A DNA stretch of 64,000 nucleotides from Chryseobacterium rhizoplanae (GCF_900182655.1 NZ_FXTC01000004.1:1-64000), one strand, 5' to 3'; positions 18,024 to 26,431 are shown, counted from the stretch's first letter. Notes: generated by a model from the letters alone, not told the origin. A program made the numbers and translations.

Positions 18024-18229
18024 CTATGATAATATTGATTAATGTATAGAAAACACAGGACTACAAAGGTAGACATTTTCATAAGGACTGCTTTTCTCAA
18101 TGGTCAGACAGGCAATTTTTACTTGTTATTCTAATCATAACCCGGTTTTTGCATTTCCATACAGCCATACAATGTATTTGAAGTAACAAATAGTTAAAAA
18201 TTATTGGAATATTTCATTTAATTTATCTT

Positions 18230-18258
18230 TTTGTTTATACAATTATTTTATACATTTG
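18230..18258 (+). promoter_or_regulatory. Strong Bacteroidota promoter without a clear gene
   Basis: TTTG (18230-18233), a 17-base spacer and TACATTTG (18251-18258) match the -33/-7 promoter consensus. Transcription would start near 18265 and run into 18265-18602, which contains only short frames and two hairpins. Confidence 0.65.
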
Positions 18259-18264
18259 CAGCCA

Positions 18265-18602
18265 TTAAACAACACACTTTTTAGTGTGCTAATAAAAATA
18301 CCAAATACCTACCCAAGTGAAAAAGCAGAATAGCATCAACGTTTTTATGACCGTAATCCATATATTTTTGGACAGACATTTTTGTAAAGAAAAAAACAAA
18401 AACCCCTCCTTAAATATAAAGAAACGATTTCAACTTTAAACGGTAAAAATATCCTTAAACCTATTTCATGATTATAAAAAGGTTCATCTGCAGGAAAGAA
18501 ATAAGGACTTTTTTCAGACAGATGATTATTTTTTATACAATCGCATTATAGTATTTTCATAATATAATACTATATGTTTCGGCCGCCTTTGGCGGCCGAA
18601 AC
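18265..18602 (+). ncRNA. Candidate non-coding RNA or short-peptide transcript
   Basis: A roughly 340-base stretch downstream of a strong promoter. It holds a short hairpin at 18281-18296 (CACACT-loop-AGTGTG), two frames of marginal size (40 codons from GTG 18317 to 18439; 27 codons from ATG 18468) and ends in two adjacent hairpins at 18548-18601. It does not resemble tmRNA, RNase P RNA, SRP RNA or a tRNA. Either a structured RNA or a small-peptide mRNA fits. Nothing else is visible between 18024 and the methyltransferase gene except sequence from 18600 to 18690 that vaguely resembles the 336-base repeats downstream. Confidence 0.3.
18548..18601 (+). terminator. Two adjacent hairpins, the second an 11-bp perfect GC palindrome
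   Basis: ATAGTATT (18548-18555) pairs with AATACTAT (18566-18573); three bases later TTTCGGCCGCC (18577-18587) pairs perfectly with GGCGGCCGAAA (18591-18601) around TTT. The second stem is strikingly GC-rich for this region. There is no T tract, so it may be an RNA 3' end, a processing stop or a protein-binding site. Confidence 0.5.
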
Positions 18603-18774
18603 AATTTCTACTCCAACATCTCATCATTTTACCAGACCTACTTATCTACCTAAAATAAGGCATCTCATCATTTAAAAGTCTGTGCCAAATTAACGGATTA
18701 TAGTATTAAAAAATCTTGAACAGATTTAATATAAAAATTAATATTGTCTCAACGCAATATAGATTTTAAAAAAA

Positions 18775-18782
18775 TACATTTG
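18775..18782 (+). promoter_or_regulatory. -7 element of the methyltransferase gene
   Basis: TACATTTG matches TAnnTTTG; no good TTG is found at the right spacing. It lies downstream of the alternative TTG start at 18744 and 28 bases before ATG 18810, supporting the ATG as the real start. Confidence 0.45.
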
Positions 18783-18809
18783 TCTTGTAACTTTAATATA
18801 ATCAATGAA

Positions 18810-19574
18810 ATGTCAACAGTTCTCAAAACATTTGTAGCGTATCTCAGAAGACCTGCTCTTTATCCTGAACTGGGCAGAAAAATCATTAAAAATACGATAA
18901 GCAGAAGAAGTCCATTCAAAGGAAAAGAAAAAACAAATTCCTGGGCTGCATCCATAGCCGTTTCTCAAAAAATAGCAGTTTCCTGGCTTTTCTCTATGGA
19001 TACTGATCAATTCAGAAATACCTATGCTGATATTCTGGAAAAAGCAATTGCAAAAGAAGCACAATGCCCTATTACAATGGGTGGCCCCGGCGCACTGGAG
19101 CTTATTTATTATGCATGTGAATATACAAAAGCTCAGAATGTCCTTGAAACAGGAGTAGCTTATGGATGGTCTTCTTTGGCCATATTACTTTCACTTCAAA
19201 AGAGAGACGGAACACTATACAGCTCGGATATGCCTTATCTTGCTCAGGACGGTGATGAGTATGTAGGATACGTTGTTCCTGAAAACCTTAAAAAATATTG
19301 GAAGCTATTCCGTTTTGCAGATAGAGAATCTTTACCGAAAATTTTCAAACAGGTTTCTTCTTTTGATGTTTTTCACTATGATTCTGACAAAAGCTACCAC
19401 GGAAGAATGTGGGCTTATCATCAAATTTATAAAAGGTTGAAACCCGGTGCAGTCTTTATCAGTGATGATATTGGCGACAATTCTGCCTACCAGGATTTCT
19501 GTGCTAAAAAAAATATTAATACTACTGTTGTAGAATATAGCGGAAAATACATTGGTGTATTTATAAAACAATAA
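18810..19574 (+). CDS. Class I SAM-dependent methyltransferase
   Basis: About 254 residues. The SAM-binding motif I is VLETGVAYGWSSLAI, followed by an acidic motif II (LYSSDMPY) and a late VFHYDSDKSYHGRMWAY block and GAVFISDDI typical of Methyltransf_24-type enzymes that modify sugars or secondary metabolites. The frame is open from a TTG at 18744, but a -7 box between the two makes ATG 18810 more likely. It is flanked by noncoding repeats on both sides and has no biosynthetic partners, so the substrate is unknown. Confidence 0.83.
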   Translation: MSTVLKTFVAYLRRPALYPELGRKIIKNTISRRSPFKGKEKTNSWAASIAVSQKIAVSWLFSMDTDQFRNTYADILEKAIAKEAQCPITMGGPGALELIYYACEYTKAQNVLETGVAYGWSSLAILLSLQKRDGTLYSSDMPYLAQDGDEYVGYVVPENLKKYWKLFRFADRESLPKIFKQVSSFDVFHYDSDKSYHGRMWAYHQIYKRLKPGAVFISDDIGDNSAYQDFCAKKNINTTVVEYSGKYIGVFIKQ

Positions 19575-19583
19575 TCTCTCACA

Positions 19584-20275
19584 CATCAGGCAAATATCTC
19601 AGATTAATTAATACACTTCAAAAATCCGCTAATTTCAAAATATGTGGAAAACGTCTACACCGCTTCATCAGACAAATTCACTTGCCCACTCTTTGCTCCC
19701 TAAAATGAAGTACCTCATCGCATAAAAACTTTGCGTTTATAAAAAAACAAAATCAGGATGAGTGTATCTATTAAACCATTAAGAATATATTAAGCTGTTA
19801 AGAATATTAAGAAATATCTAAAGACATTTGTTAAGCACACTGCTTTATTCAAATTTATTTGAACTTTAATGTTCCTTAAAAACTAAAACCTCCTTAATGG
19901 TTTAAAAAAATATTCTCTCAATATCAAGCAATATCTCAGATTAAATAATACACTTCAAAAATCCGCTAATCTCAAAATATGCGGAAACGATCCACACCGC
20001 TTCATCAGGCAAATTCACTTGCCCACTCTTTGCTCCCTAAAATGAAGTACCTCATCGCATAAAAACTTTGCGTTAAAAAAAATCAAAATCAGGATAAGTG
20101 TATCTATTAAACCATTAAGAATATATTAAGCTGTTAAGAATATTAAGAAAATATCTAAAGACATTTATTAAGCACACTACTTTATTCAAATTTATTTGAA
20201 CCTTAATGTTCCTTTAAAACTTAAACTTCCTTAATGGTTAAAAAAAATTCTCTCAATAGTAATCAAATATCTCAG
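19584..20275. repeat. 336-base noncoding tandem repeat, two copies plus a partial third
   Basis: The element beginning near 19594 recurs at 19931 and partly at 20267 (periods 337 and 336). The two full units are nearly identical over most of their length and code for nothing. Each includes a sub-element bounded by an inverted repeat: TTAAACCATTAAG (19771-19783) with CTTAATGGTTTAA (19893-19905), perfect over 13 bases; the second copy (20107-20119 and 20230-20242) has one mismatch. An internal TTCAAAT/ATTTGAA palindrome is kept in both. This fills the gap 19575-20380, in which there is no gene. Confidence 0.85.
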
Positions 20276-20389
20276 ATCAATTTTTACAAAAACATTATTT
20301 ACATAACAAAATGGAGAGCATTAAGTTCTCCATTTTTCGTTTAATGATCATAATTACACAGACTTCAATAAAATTTCTTCAAAAAAAAC

Positions 20390-20435
20390 TTGCGTAGCTA
20401 AATAACTACACATATATTTGTAGTCAAATAACTAC
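20390..20435 (+). promoter_or_regulatory. ArsR-type promoter and operator
   Basis: TTG (20390-20392), 20 bases, and TATATTTG (20413-20420) form a Bacteroidota promoter. The -7 box lies inside the inverted repeat ACTACA-N8-TGTAGT (20405-20424), and a second palindrome GTAGT-N6-ACTAC (20420-20435) overlaps it just before ATG 20439. Such overlapping half-sites are expected of autoregulation by the ArsR-family product. Confidence 0.65.
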
Positions 20436-20438
20436 ATA

Positions 20439-20771
20439 ATGAATTTAAGAAGAGATGTTTTTCAGGCAATAGCAGATCCTACGAGACGATCTATATTGAT
20501 GTTGGTGGCGGCACAGTCGATGACAGCGGGAGCCATTGCTTCTAATTTTGATACGGCAAGACCTACCGTTTCAAAGCATCTCCAGATCCTTACAGAATGC
20601 GAACTGCTAAGATCTGAACAAAACGGCCGCGAAATAATCTATCACCTAAATCCCAATAAAATGAAAGAAATAGCCGATTTTATAGAACCCTTCCGCAAAA
20701 TGTGGGACGAGAAATTCAATAAGCTGGAAAGTGTAATGAAAGCGTACCAAAGTAATAGTGATAAGAGATAA
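20439..20771 (+). CDS. ArsR-family transcriptional regulator
   Basis: A 110-residue winged-helix protein ([27 protein letters not shown]; recognition region [12 protein letters not shown]; wing [11 protein letters not shown]). No cysteine cluster for metal sensing is present, as is usual for the SdpR-like ArsR members paired with SRPBCC/AHSA1 proteins. The next gene is such an SRPBCC protein, and the promoter bears overlapping palindromes, so self-repression of this operon is likely. The inducing signal is unknown. Confidence 0.9.
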   Translation: MNLRRDVFQAIADPTRRSILMLVAAQSMTAGAIASNFDTARPTVSKHLQILTECELLRSEQNGREIIYHLNPNKMKEIADFIEPFRKMWDEKFNKLESVMKAYQSNSDKR

Positions 20772-20985
20772 AAAGATAATAGACGAAGAGATGAGAGACA
20801 ATGGACGTTAAAGCTCAAATTGTGAATGCTAATAGTGAATGTTGCTTTGCAAATGAATTGTCAATCACCTTTGAAAGGATAACAACGTTGAACATTAAAC
20901 TTTAAACCTTGAACGATTGTATTCTCAAACTCTGGAACTCTCCCACTCTAATACTCTGAAAACCCTCAAACACCAAAACTCAAAA
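20771..20985 (+). repeat. Intergenic repeat, copy 1 of a three-copy family
   Basis: A noncoding run starting GATAATAGACGAAGAGATG and containing AAGCTCAAATTGTGAATG, a GAAAGGATAACAAC block and TTGAACATTAAACTTTAAACC. The same order of motifs recurs after the SRPBCC gene at about 21455 and 21670. It separates the ArsR and SRPBCC genes, probably without ending the transcript. Confidence 0.75.
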
Positions 20986-20986
20986 T

Positions 20987-21457
20987 ATGGAACTTAAAAC
21001 AAAAATCCACGCAGAAGACGGAAAACAGGAAATTTTCATCACCCGAGAATTTGATCTTCCGGTAGAACTTCTTTTCAAAGCCTATACAGAAGCTGAACTC
21101 TTTGAACAATGGATGGGCACCAAAGTGACAAAATTTGAAAACAAACAACACGGAAGTTACCGTTTTGAAACCTTCAATCCGCAAGGTGACGTAGTTTTCA
21201 GCGCCAATGGAACCATTCACGAAGTAATAGATAATGAGAAAATTATAAGAACTTTTCAGATGGAAAACACTCCTTTTCCTGTTCAGATTGAGTTTTTAGA
21301 ATTTGAAAAAATAACGGATACCACCAGTAAAATAACGATCCAGACGATCTATAAATCCGTAGATTACAGAGACCAGATGTTGAAATTGCCGTTCGCACAG
21401 GGAATTAATATGGCGCATAATCGTTTGCAGGAAATGTTTAAAAGAGAAAATAGATAA
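20987..21457 (+). CDS. SRPBCC (AHSA1/CalC-like) domain protein
   Basis: A 156-residue START-like protein: FITREFDLPVELLFKAYTEAELFEQWMGT at the start and ...GINMAHNRLQEMFKRENR at the end are the usual Aha1-homology pattern. These proteins bind hydrophobic ligands in a helix-grip fold; no ligand can be named. It is the usual partner of the upstream ArsR gene. Its last codons are duplicated downstream at 21640-21668 as part of a 218-base tandem duplication. Confidence 0.87.
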   Translation: MELKTKIHAEDGKQEIFITREFDLPVELLFKAYTEAELFEQWMGTKVTKFENKQHGSYRFETFNPQGDVVFSANGTIHEVIDNEKIIRTFQMENTPFPVQIEFLEFEKITDTTSKITIQTIYKSVDYRDQMLKLPFAQGINMAHNRLQEMFKRENR

Positions 21458-21857
21458 TAGACGAAGAGATGAGAGACAATGAACGACAAAGCTCAAATTG
21501 TGAATGCTAATAGTAAATTTGCTTTGCAAGTGACTCATCAATTACCCTTGAAAGGATAACAACCTTGAACATTAAACTTTAAACCTTGAACGTTTATATT
21601 CTCAAACTCTAGAACCCTCAAACCTAAAACATATGAATCCGTTTGCAGGAAATGTTTAAAAGAGAAAAGAGATAATAGACGAAGAGATGAGAGACAATGA
21701 ATGACAAAGCTCAAATTGTGAATGTTAATAGTAAATTTGCTTTGCAAGTGACTCATCAATTACCCTAGAAAGGATAACAACCTTGAACATTAAACTTTAA
21801 ACCTTGAACGTTTATATTCTCAAACTCTAGAACCCTCCCACTCTAATACTCTCAAAC
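21422..21857 (+). repeat. 218-base tandem duplication joining gene ends
   Basis: CGTTTGCAGGAAATGTTTAA inside the 3' end of the SRPBCC gene (21422) recurs at 21640, and the intergenic repeat behind it recurs as well (period 218). The junction fuses ATGAATCC, the start of the next gene, to the SRPBCC tail. The duplicated block therefore ran from the SRPBCC 3' end to the first codons of the YdeI-like gene, leaving both genes whole. Confidence 0.85.
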
Positions 21858-21866
21858 CCAAAACAC

Positions 21867-22451
21867 ATGAATCCAAAAGTTAATTTCTTCTTTGATAAAA
21901 GCCAGCAATGGAACAAAGAATTTGAAAAATTAAGAACAATAGCCCTAAGCACTGAACTTGTAGAAGATTTAAAATGGGGATGCCCGTGTTATACCTATGA
22001 AGGGAAAAATATTTTCCTGATCCACGGTTTTAAAGAATACTGTGCAATCCTCTTCTTCAAAGGCGCTTTGATGAAAGACCCGGACCATATTCTGATCCAG
22101 CAGTCTAAAAATGTACAGGCTGCAAGGCAGGTTCGCTTTACAAACATAGAGCAAATCAATGATTTGGAAGATGTTCTTCGCAATTATATGTTTGAGGCCG
22201 TTGAGATTGAAGAATCTGGTGCTAAAGTTGAAATGAAGAAAACTAAAGAATTTGAAATGGCTGAAGAGTTTCAGAATAAGCTGGATCAGGATCCGGCATT
22301 GCAGGAAGCTTTTAAGGCATTAACTCCGGGAAGACAAAGAGCATACCTGCTCCACTTTTCCTCTGCCAAACAGTCCAAAACCCGCGAAGCCCGCATTGAA
22401 AAATGCATTCCACAGATCATGGACGGAATAGGATTAAACGATTCACTATAA
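21867..22451 (+). CDS. YdeI/OmpD-associated (DUF1801 plus OmdA) family protein
   Basis: A 194-residue protein. A DUF1801-like domain (ELVEDLKWGCPCYTYEGKNIFLIHGFKEYCAILFF) occupies the first ~110 residues, and the C-terminal region (LTPGRQRAYLLHFSSAKQSKTREARIEKC) is the OmdA signature. Function is undefined across the family; despite the name, members lack export signals and are probably cytosolic. It sits downstream of the ArsR/SRPBCC pair and 11 bases before a DoxX gene, so these four are probably co-transcribed. Confidence 0.87.
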   Translation: MNPKVNFFFDKSQQWNKEFEKLRTIALSTELVEDLKWGCPCYTYEGKNIFLIHGFKEYCAILFFKGALMKDPDHILIQQSKNVQAARQVRFTNIEQINDLEDVLRNYMFEAVEIEESGAKVEMKKTKEFEMAEEFQNKLDQDPALQEAFKALTPGRQRAYLLHFSSAKQSKTREARIEKCIPQIMDGIGLNDSL

Positions 22452-22462
22452 AAAAATAAATC

Positions 22463-22861
22463 ATGAACACTCCACAACAATCACAAAAAAGAACAAAGAT
22501 CATCTATTGGGTATTCACACTTTGGATGGCCTTGGGAATGGTTTCCACAGCAATTGTACAGTTGATGAAAAGCAAAGATGAACTACTCAAATTCACCAAT
22601 TTGGGTTATCCTTCTTACCTGATGACCATTATCGGAACATGGAAAATATTGGGTGTTATTGCCATCCTGATTCCCAAACGTCTTCTGTTAAAAGAATGGG
22701 CTTATGCCGGATTTTTCTTCGTGATGTCAGGCGCTGTGATTTCCCATCTTATTGTGGGTGATACGGCAGGAAGAACTTTTCCCGCAGTATTATTATTCGT
22801 ACTGGTCATTATTTCCTGGTACTTCAGACCTGCAGACAGAAAAATTACTATTATTGATTAA
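22463..22861 (+). CDS. DoxX-family membrane protein
   Basis: A 132-residue protein with four hydrophobic segments (about 12-32, 50-72, 78-98, 104-122) and the DoxX-like spacing and GTWKILGVIAIL/FVMSGAVISHL motifs. DoxX proteins are small quinone- or redox-linked membrane proteins of poorly known function. It is 11 bases downstream of the YdeI-like gene and likely part of the same ArsR-controlled operon. The 135 bases after it hold no gene. Confidence 0.85.
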   Translation: MNTPQQSQKRTKIIYWVFTLWMALGMVSTAIVQLMKSKDELLKFTNLGYPSYLMTIIGTWKILGVIAILIPKRLLLKEWAYAGFFFVMSGAVISHLIVGDTAGRTFPAVLLFVLVIISWYFRPADRKITIID

Positions 22862-22996
22862 TAATTTTTAGATAAGAAATCAAAGATTTTATCACAGATA
22901 AAATCCTTGCGCCTTAAAAAAATCTTATTTGTAAAACTTGCGCCTTTGCGATTATCCAACACTACAAACCAATTTAATCAATAAGAAAAATTTGAT

Positions 22997-23551
22997 ATGA
23001 AAAATAAACTCACCCCAGAACAAATCAACAACCTTTTACAAACATTAAAAGCCCGTTTTGAAAAAAATATGAACCGTCATAAGGACCTGAAATGGGAGAA
23101 AATCCAGCAAAAACTGGAAGCCAACCCTGAGAAAATCTGGTCTTTACACGAAATGGAAACTACGGAAGGTGAACCCGACATCGTAGATTACAATAAGAAA
23201 ACAGATGAATACTCTTTTGTTGACTGTTCCCCGGAAAGCCCGAAACGCAGAAGCCTTTGCTATGATTATCCAGCCTGGGATGCCCGAAAAGCCAACAAAC
23301 CAGAAAGCAACGTCATCGACAAAGCTAAAGAAATGGGTATTGAGCTTTTAACAGAGGAACAATACCGCAGCCTTCAGGAACTTGGAAAGTTCGATCAAAA
23401 GACCTCAAGCTGGATAAAAACGCCATCACAGGTAAGAGAACTTGGCGGCGCCCTTTTCTGTGACAGAAGATACAACACTGTATTCACTTACCACAATGGT
23501 GCAGATTCTTATTATGCAGCAAGGGGGTTTAGAGGAATATTAAAAGTATAA
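22997..23551 (+). CDS. DUF4256 family protein
   Basis: A 184-residue soluble protein. Typical features of this family are the start LTPEQINNLLQTLKARFEKNMNRH, EKIWSLHEMETTEGEPD, the CSPESPKRRSLCYD-like block (here DCSPESPKRRSLCYD) and a late LFCDRRYNTVFTYHNGADSYY. The reaction is unknown. It runs on the same strand as the DoxX gene, 135 bases downstream, and may belong to the same transcription unit. Confidence 0.8.
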   Translation: MKNKLTPEQINNLLQTLKARFEKNMNRHKDLKWEKIQQKLEANPEKIWSLHEMETTEGEPDIVDYNKKTDEYSFVDCSPESPKRRSLCYDYPAWDARKANKPESNVIDKAKEMGIELLTEEQYRSLQELGKFDQKTSSWIKTPSQVRELGGALFCDRRYNTVFTYHNGADSYYAARGFRGILKV

Positions 23552-23576
23552 GGAGAATTATCTTTATCAGAATACA

Positions 23577-24536
23577 TCAGGAATCTCTCAACCAGGGAGA
23601 TTCCACACTCCAGAAAATAATTTTTACGCCAAGATAATGTTCAGCATATTCTACAAATTCTTCTTTGGTAAATGGTTTTTTAGTTTTTGGATTTGTATAA
23701 GTAAGGGTCGGTTCCTGAACCGCCATGGCGACTAAAGGCAGCTTTCCTTTGTATTGATTAAAGAAAGGATAAGAGTTTTTCATCTGGCCTTTTTTATTCG
23801 GAACAATATCTGGTCCTCCCAGCCCTATATTATTTTTATAAGCAAAATCAAAAAGCCTGGACATGTACTGATGATCATTGTCCCACTCACAGGGAAAGAA
23901 ATTGACATACTGCAATACATTGGATTGATGGAAAGCATTCCTCGCAAACTTCAGATTTTCAAGCTCAGCCTGAAAATAGCGGTCACAGCTAAAGCCGGTT
24001 TTATCTGCTTTCATTTCTATATCTATTGATGTTTCCGGAAGATTAATTCCTTGAATTCTGCCGTCAAACTTTTGTGCCAATGCTCCTATAAGCTTCTGGA
24101 ATCTCTCCCGGACAGCAGGATTCCATTGCTGGGTAACCCATCCGCTTCCTACAGGTTTATTTTCCCCCGGATTATCATATTGAGGAACCAATCCTCCTGT
24201 ATACTCTTTATCATTCAATACATAATCAGGAATATATCTGGCCTGTGGCTCAAAAAACCTGTCCTGAAGCTGAATAAATAGTTTTCTATTGAGGGAAGTT
24301 AAATATTCCAGGTCTTTTTCAATCGCAGAAAAATCATACACATCTTTTGAGGTTTCCAAAGCTCTCCAGTTATAAACAATCTGTACTCCTCCGATATCCT
24401 GACGGGTAATTATTTTTTCTATTTTCCTAAGGTCTCCTGAAGAAGTATAAATATAATTCTGAGGGGTCTGCCCTGAGATAAAATGCAGCCCAAGCATAAG
24501 CAATCCCAGTCCCAGCGCTTTAGTAATCTTTTTCAT
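23577..24536 (-). CDS. Exported glycoside-hydrolase-like TIM-barrel protein
   Basis: About 319 residues from ATG 24536 (the frame extends to 24563, but a lysine-rich signal peptide begins MKKITKALGLGLLMLG). After the signal peptide comes a barrel-like sequence with alternating hydrophobic strands; VQIVYNWRALE, GINLPETSIDIEM and VAMAVQEPTLTY supply candidate catalytic glutamates at strand ends, as in clan GH-A enzymes. I cannot name a GH family. It probably acts on a glycan in the periplasm or at the cell surface. It stands alone, convergent with the DUF4256 gene. Confidence 0.6.
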   Translation of the reverse strand: MKKITKALGLGLLMLGLHFISGQTPQNYIYTSSGDLRKIEKIITRQDIGGVQIVYNWRALETSKDVYDFSAIEKDLEYLTSLNRKLFIQLQDRFFEPQARYIPDYVLNDKEYTGGLVPQYDNPGENKPVGSGWVTQQWNPAVRERFQKLIGALAQKFDGRIQGINLPETSIDIEMKADKTGFSCDRYFQAELENLKFARNAFHQSNVLQYVNFFPCEWDNDHQYMSRLFDFAYKNNIGLGGPDIVPNKKGQMKNSYPFFNQYKGKLPLVAMAVQEPTLTYTNPKTKKPFTKEEFVEYAEHYLGVKIIFWSVESPWLRDS

Positions 24537-24689
24537 TACAATCAATTTTGCATAGTCAATCATTTTCCGTGCCTAAAATATTCCGAACAATGAGCTTTAG
24601 AAAATTATTCTTATTTATTAGCAATATTCTTTATTCTATAAATAGTTTATTATTTTTGAGCTTCAAAATTTGATTTAACAATTAAGGAT

Positions 24690-25193
24690 ATGAAAAAATT
24701 AATCTTATTGGGTACTGTATCAGCTTTTTTAATCAACTGTAATAAGAAAACTGAAGCTCCGGCTCCCAAGACAGTGGCAGACACCATCGCTGTTGAAGGA
24801 CCTGTAATAGATACTCTGGGACCGAAATCGTTCTGCTATATCGGGGTAACAGGAAAAGACAGTGTTTTTGCTTCCATTGATGACAATTTAGGAACCATCA
24901 CCGGAAAGTTATCTTATAAAAACAGTGAGAAAGACAGTTCAACAGGAGATGTAACCGGTTTCAAATCCGGAGATACCCTGAAACTGACTTACGAATTTGC
25001 CTCAGAGGGTAAAAAAAGCAAAAGAGATATTTACTTCCTACAGAAAGACAATGCTTTGACGGAAGGAATTGGAGATCATAAAGAGGAAGACGGACAGTCT
25101 AAATATGCCGATGAGAAAAAAATCAGCTATAAAGACGGACAAAAGCTAAATACTGCAGACTGTAAAGTAGTGAGTAAAGCTTTAAAAAAATAA
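24690..25193 (+). CDS. Small lipoprotein of unknown function
   Basis: A 167-residue protein with a lipoprotein signal peptide: FLINC places the lipidated cysteine at about residue 17. The mature part is lysine- and aspartate-rich and mostly beta-like (KDSVFASIDDNLGTITGKLSY). No domain is recognised. It would be anchored in the inner or outer membrane. An imperfect palindrome follows at 25206-25341. Confidence 0.78.
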   Translation: MKKLILLGTVSAFLINCNKKTEAPAPKTVADTIAVEGPVIDTLGPKSFCYIGVTGKDSVFASIDDNLGTITGKLSYKNSEKDSSTGDVTGFKSGDTLKLTYEFASEGKKSKRDIYFLQKDNALTEGIGDHKEEDGQSKYADEKKISYKDGQKLNTADCKVVSKALKK

Positions 25194-25205
25194 TTCATGA
25201 TCAAT

Positions 25206-25341
25206 AAAAAAGTTGTCTCAAAAATGTCATTCTGAACGAAATAAAATGTAGTGAAGAATCTCATATTCTTGTTTTAGATGAGATTCTTCCTTCGTCAGAA
25301 TGACAAACGTCTATTATTTTGACTTTTGAGACATCTTTTTT
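25206..25341. repeat. REP-like imperfect palindrome between convergent genes
   Basis: AAAAAAGTTGTCTCAAAA at the left and TTTTGAGACATCTTTTTT at the right form the outer stem; inside, GTCATTCTGAACGAAA and GAAGAATCTCAT pair with ATGAGATTCTTC and CGTCAGAATGAC. The GTCATTCTGA...GAAGAATCTC motif is common in intergenic palindromes of Chryseobacterium-like genomes. Placement between convergent ends suggests a double terminator. Confidence 0.8.
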
Positions 25342-25345
25342 ATTA

Positions 25346-26377
25346 CTATAATTCCGTTTCAATGATTTCAATAAATCGGTTTACTGCTTCATCACCTGTA
25401 TTCCAGGAAGTAATAAGACGTATTGCCGAAGAATTCTCATCTACTTTTTTCCAGACAAAAAATTCAAAACTTTCAGACAGTACGCTTATAAGTTCATTGC
25501 TTATAATAGGAAAAATCTGATTGGTGTAGGTATCTGCAAGAAATGCTACTCCTTTTTTCTGCAATGCATTCTTAATTTTCATAGCCTGCTGATTGGCATG
25601 TTTCGCCAGATCAAAATACAGATTGTCTTTCATCAGCTCCATAAACTGTATTCCCAGCAGTCTTCCTTTAGCTAGTAACGCCCCTTTCTGTTTGATATTA
25701 AATGCAAAATCCTCCTGAAGAACGGGATTATTAATGACAATAGCCTCTCCTATCAACGCCCCGTTTTTGGTTCCTCCAAGGTAGAAAACATCCGTCAGAA
25801 GCGCTACTTTTTCCAGGGTAAGATCACTGATTTCTGAAGTCAGCCCATGTCCCAGCCTTGCTCCATCCATAAACAGGTACAATTTCTTTTCTTTACAAAA
25901 TGCTGAAAGCTCTTCCAGTTCTTTTGCCTGATAAATGGTTCCCAGCTCTGTAGAATTGGATATATACACCAGCTTAGGCATTACCTGATGCGGTACATTA
26001 CTATGCCCTTCCAAAACCGGAATGATGTCCGAAGGTCTTAGTTTTCCATCTGGAGTTTCAATGCTCAATACTTTATGACCTGTGGCTTCAATAGCTCCTG
26101 TTTCATTATTCAGAATATGGCCGGGAGCGGCAGAAATTGCGCATTGATATGGCTTTAAGATCGCTGAAATAACGATTAAGTTCGCCTGCGTCCCTCCTGA
26201 AACCAGAAAAACTTCAGAATCCTGATTGTTGATTTTTTCTTTAATTAATGTTTTAGCTTTTAATGAATACTCATCTTCTCCATATCCGGCCTGCTGTTCA
26301 AAATTACTTTTTGTAAGCGCTTGTAGAATATTCGGGTGACATCCCTCTGAATAGTCGTTTTTGAATGAAAATTTCAT
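25346..26377 (-). CDS. ltaE: Low-specificity L-threonine aldolase family enzyme
   Basis: A 343-residue PLP enzyme of fold type I (beta-eliminating lyase family). The lysine in YLGGTKNGALIGEA fits the PLP-binding position and MDGARLGHG is the conserved substrate/PLP aspartate region. It cleaves L-threonine or L-allo-threonine to glycine and acetaldehyde. It is transcribed divergently from the MntR/DtxR-type regulator gene with an 85-base shared upstream region. Tyrosine-lyase-like activity cannot be fully excluded, but the motif set favours threonine aldolase. Confidence 0.85.
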   Translation of the reverse strand: MKFSFKNDYSEGCHPNILQALTKSNFEQQAGYGEDEYSLKAKTLIKEKINNQDSEVFLVSGGTQANLIVISAILKPYQCAISAAPGHILNNETGAIEATGHKVLSIETPDGKLRPSDIIPVLEGHSNVPHQVMPKLVYISNSTELGTIYQAKELEELSAFCKEKKLYLFMDGARLGHGLTSEISDLTLEKVALLTDVFYLGGTKNGALIGEAIVINNPVLQEDFAFNIKQKGALLAKGRLLGIQFMELMKDNLYFDLAKHANQQAMKIKNALQKKGVAFLADTYTNQIFPIISNELISVLSESFEFFVWKKVDENSSAIRLITSWNTGDEAVNRFIEIIETEL

Positions 26378-26431
26378 AGAGTAAAAGTAAAAAAAGTTAA
26401 AATAACAAGAGTAAACTTTTCATTTTATTTT

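Noticed and set aside
18265-18602. tmRNA, RNase P RNA or SRP RNA
   Set aside because: None of their conserved blocks or a CCA-terminated acceptor stem can be found.
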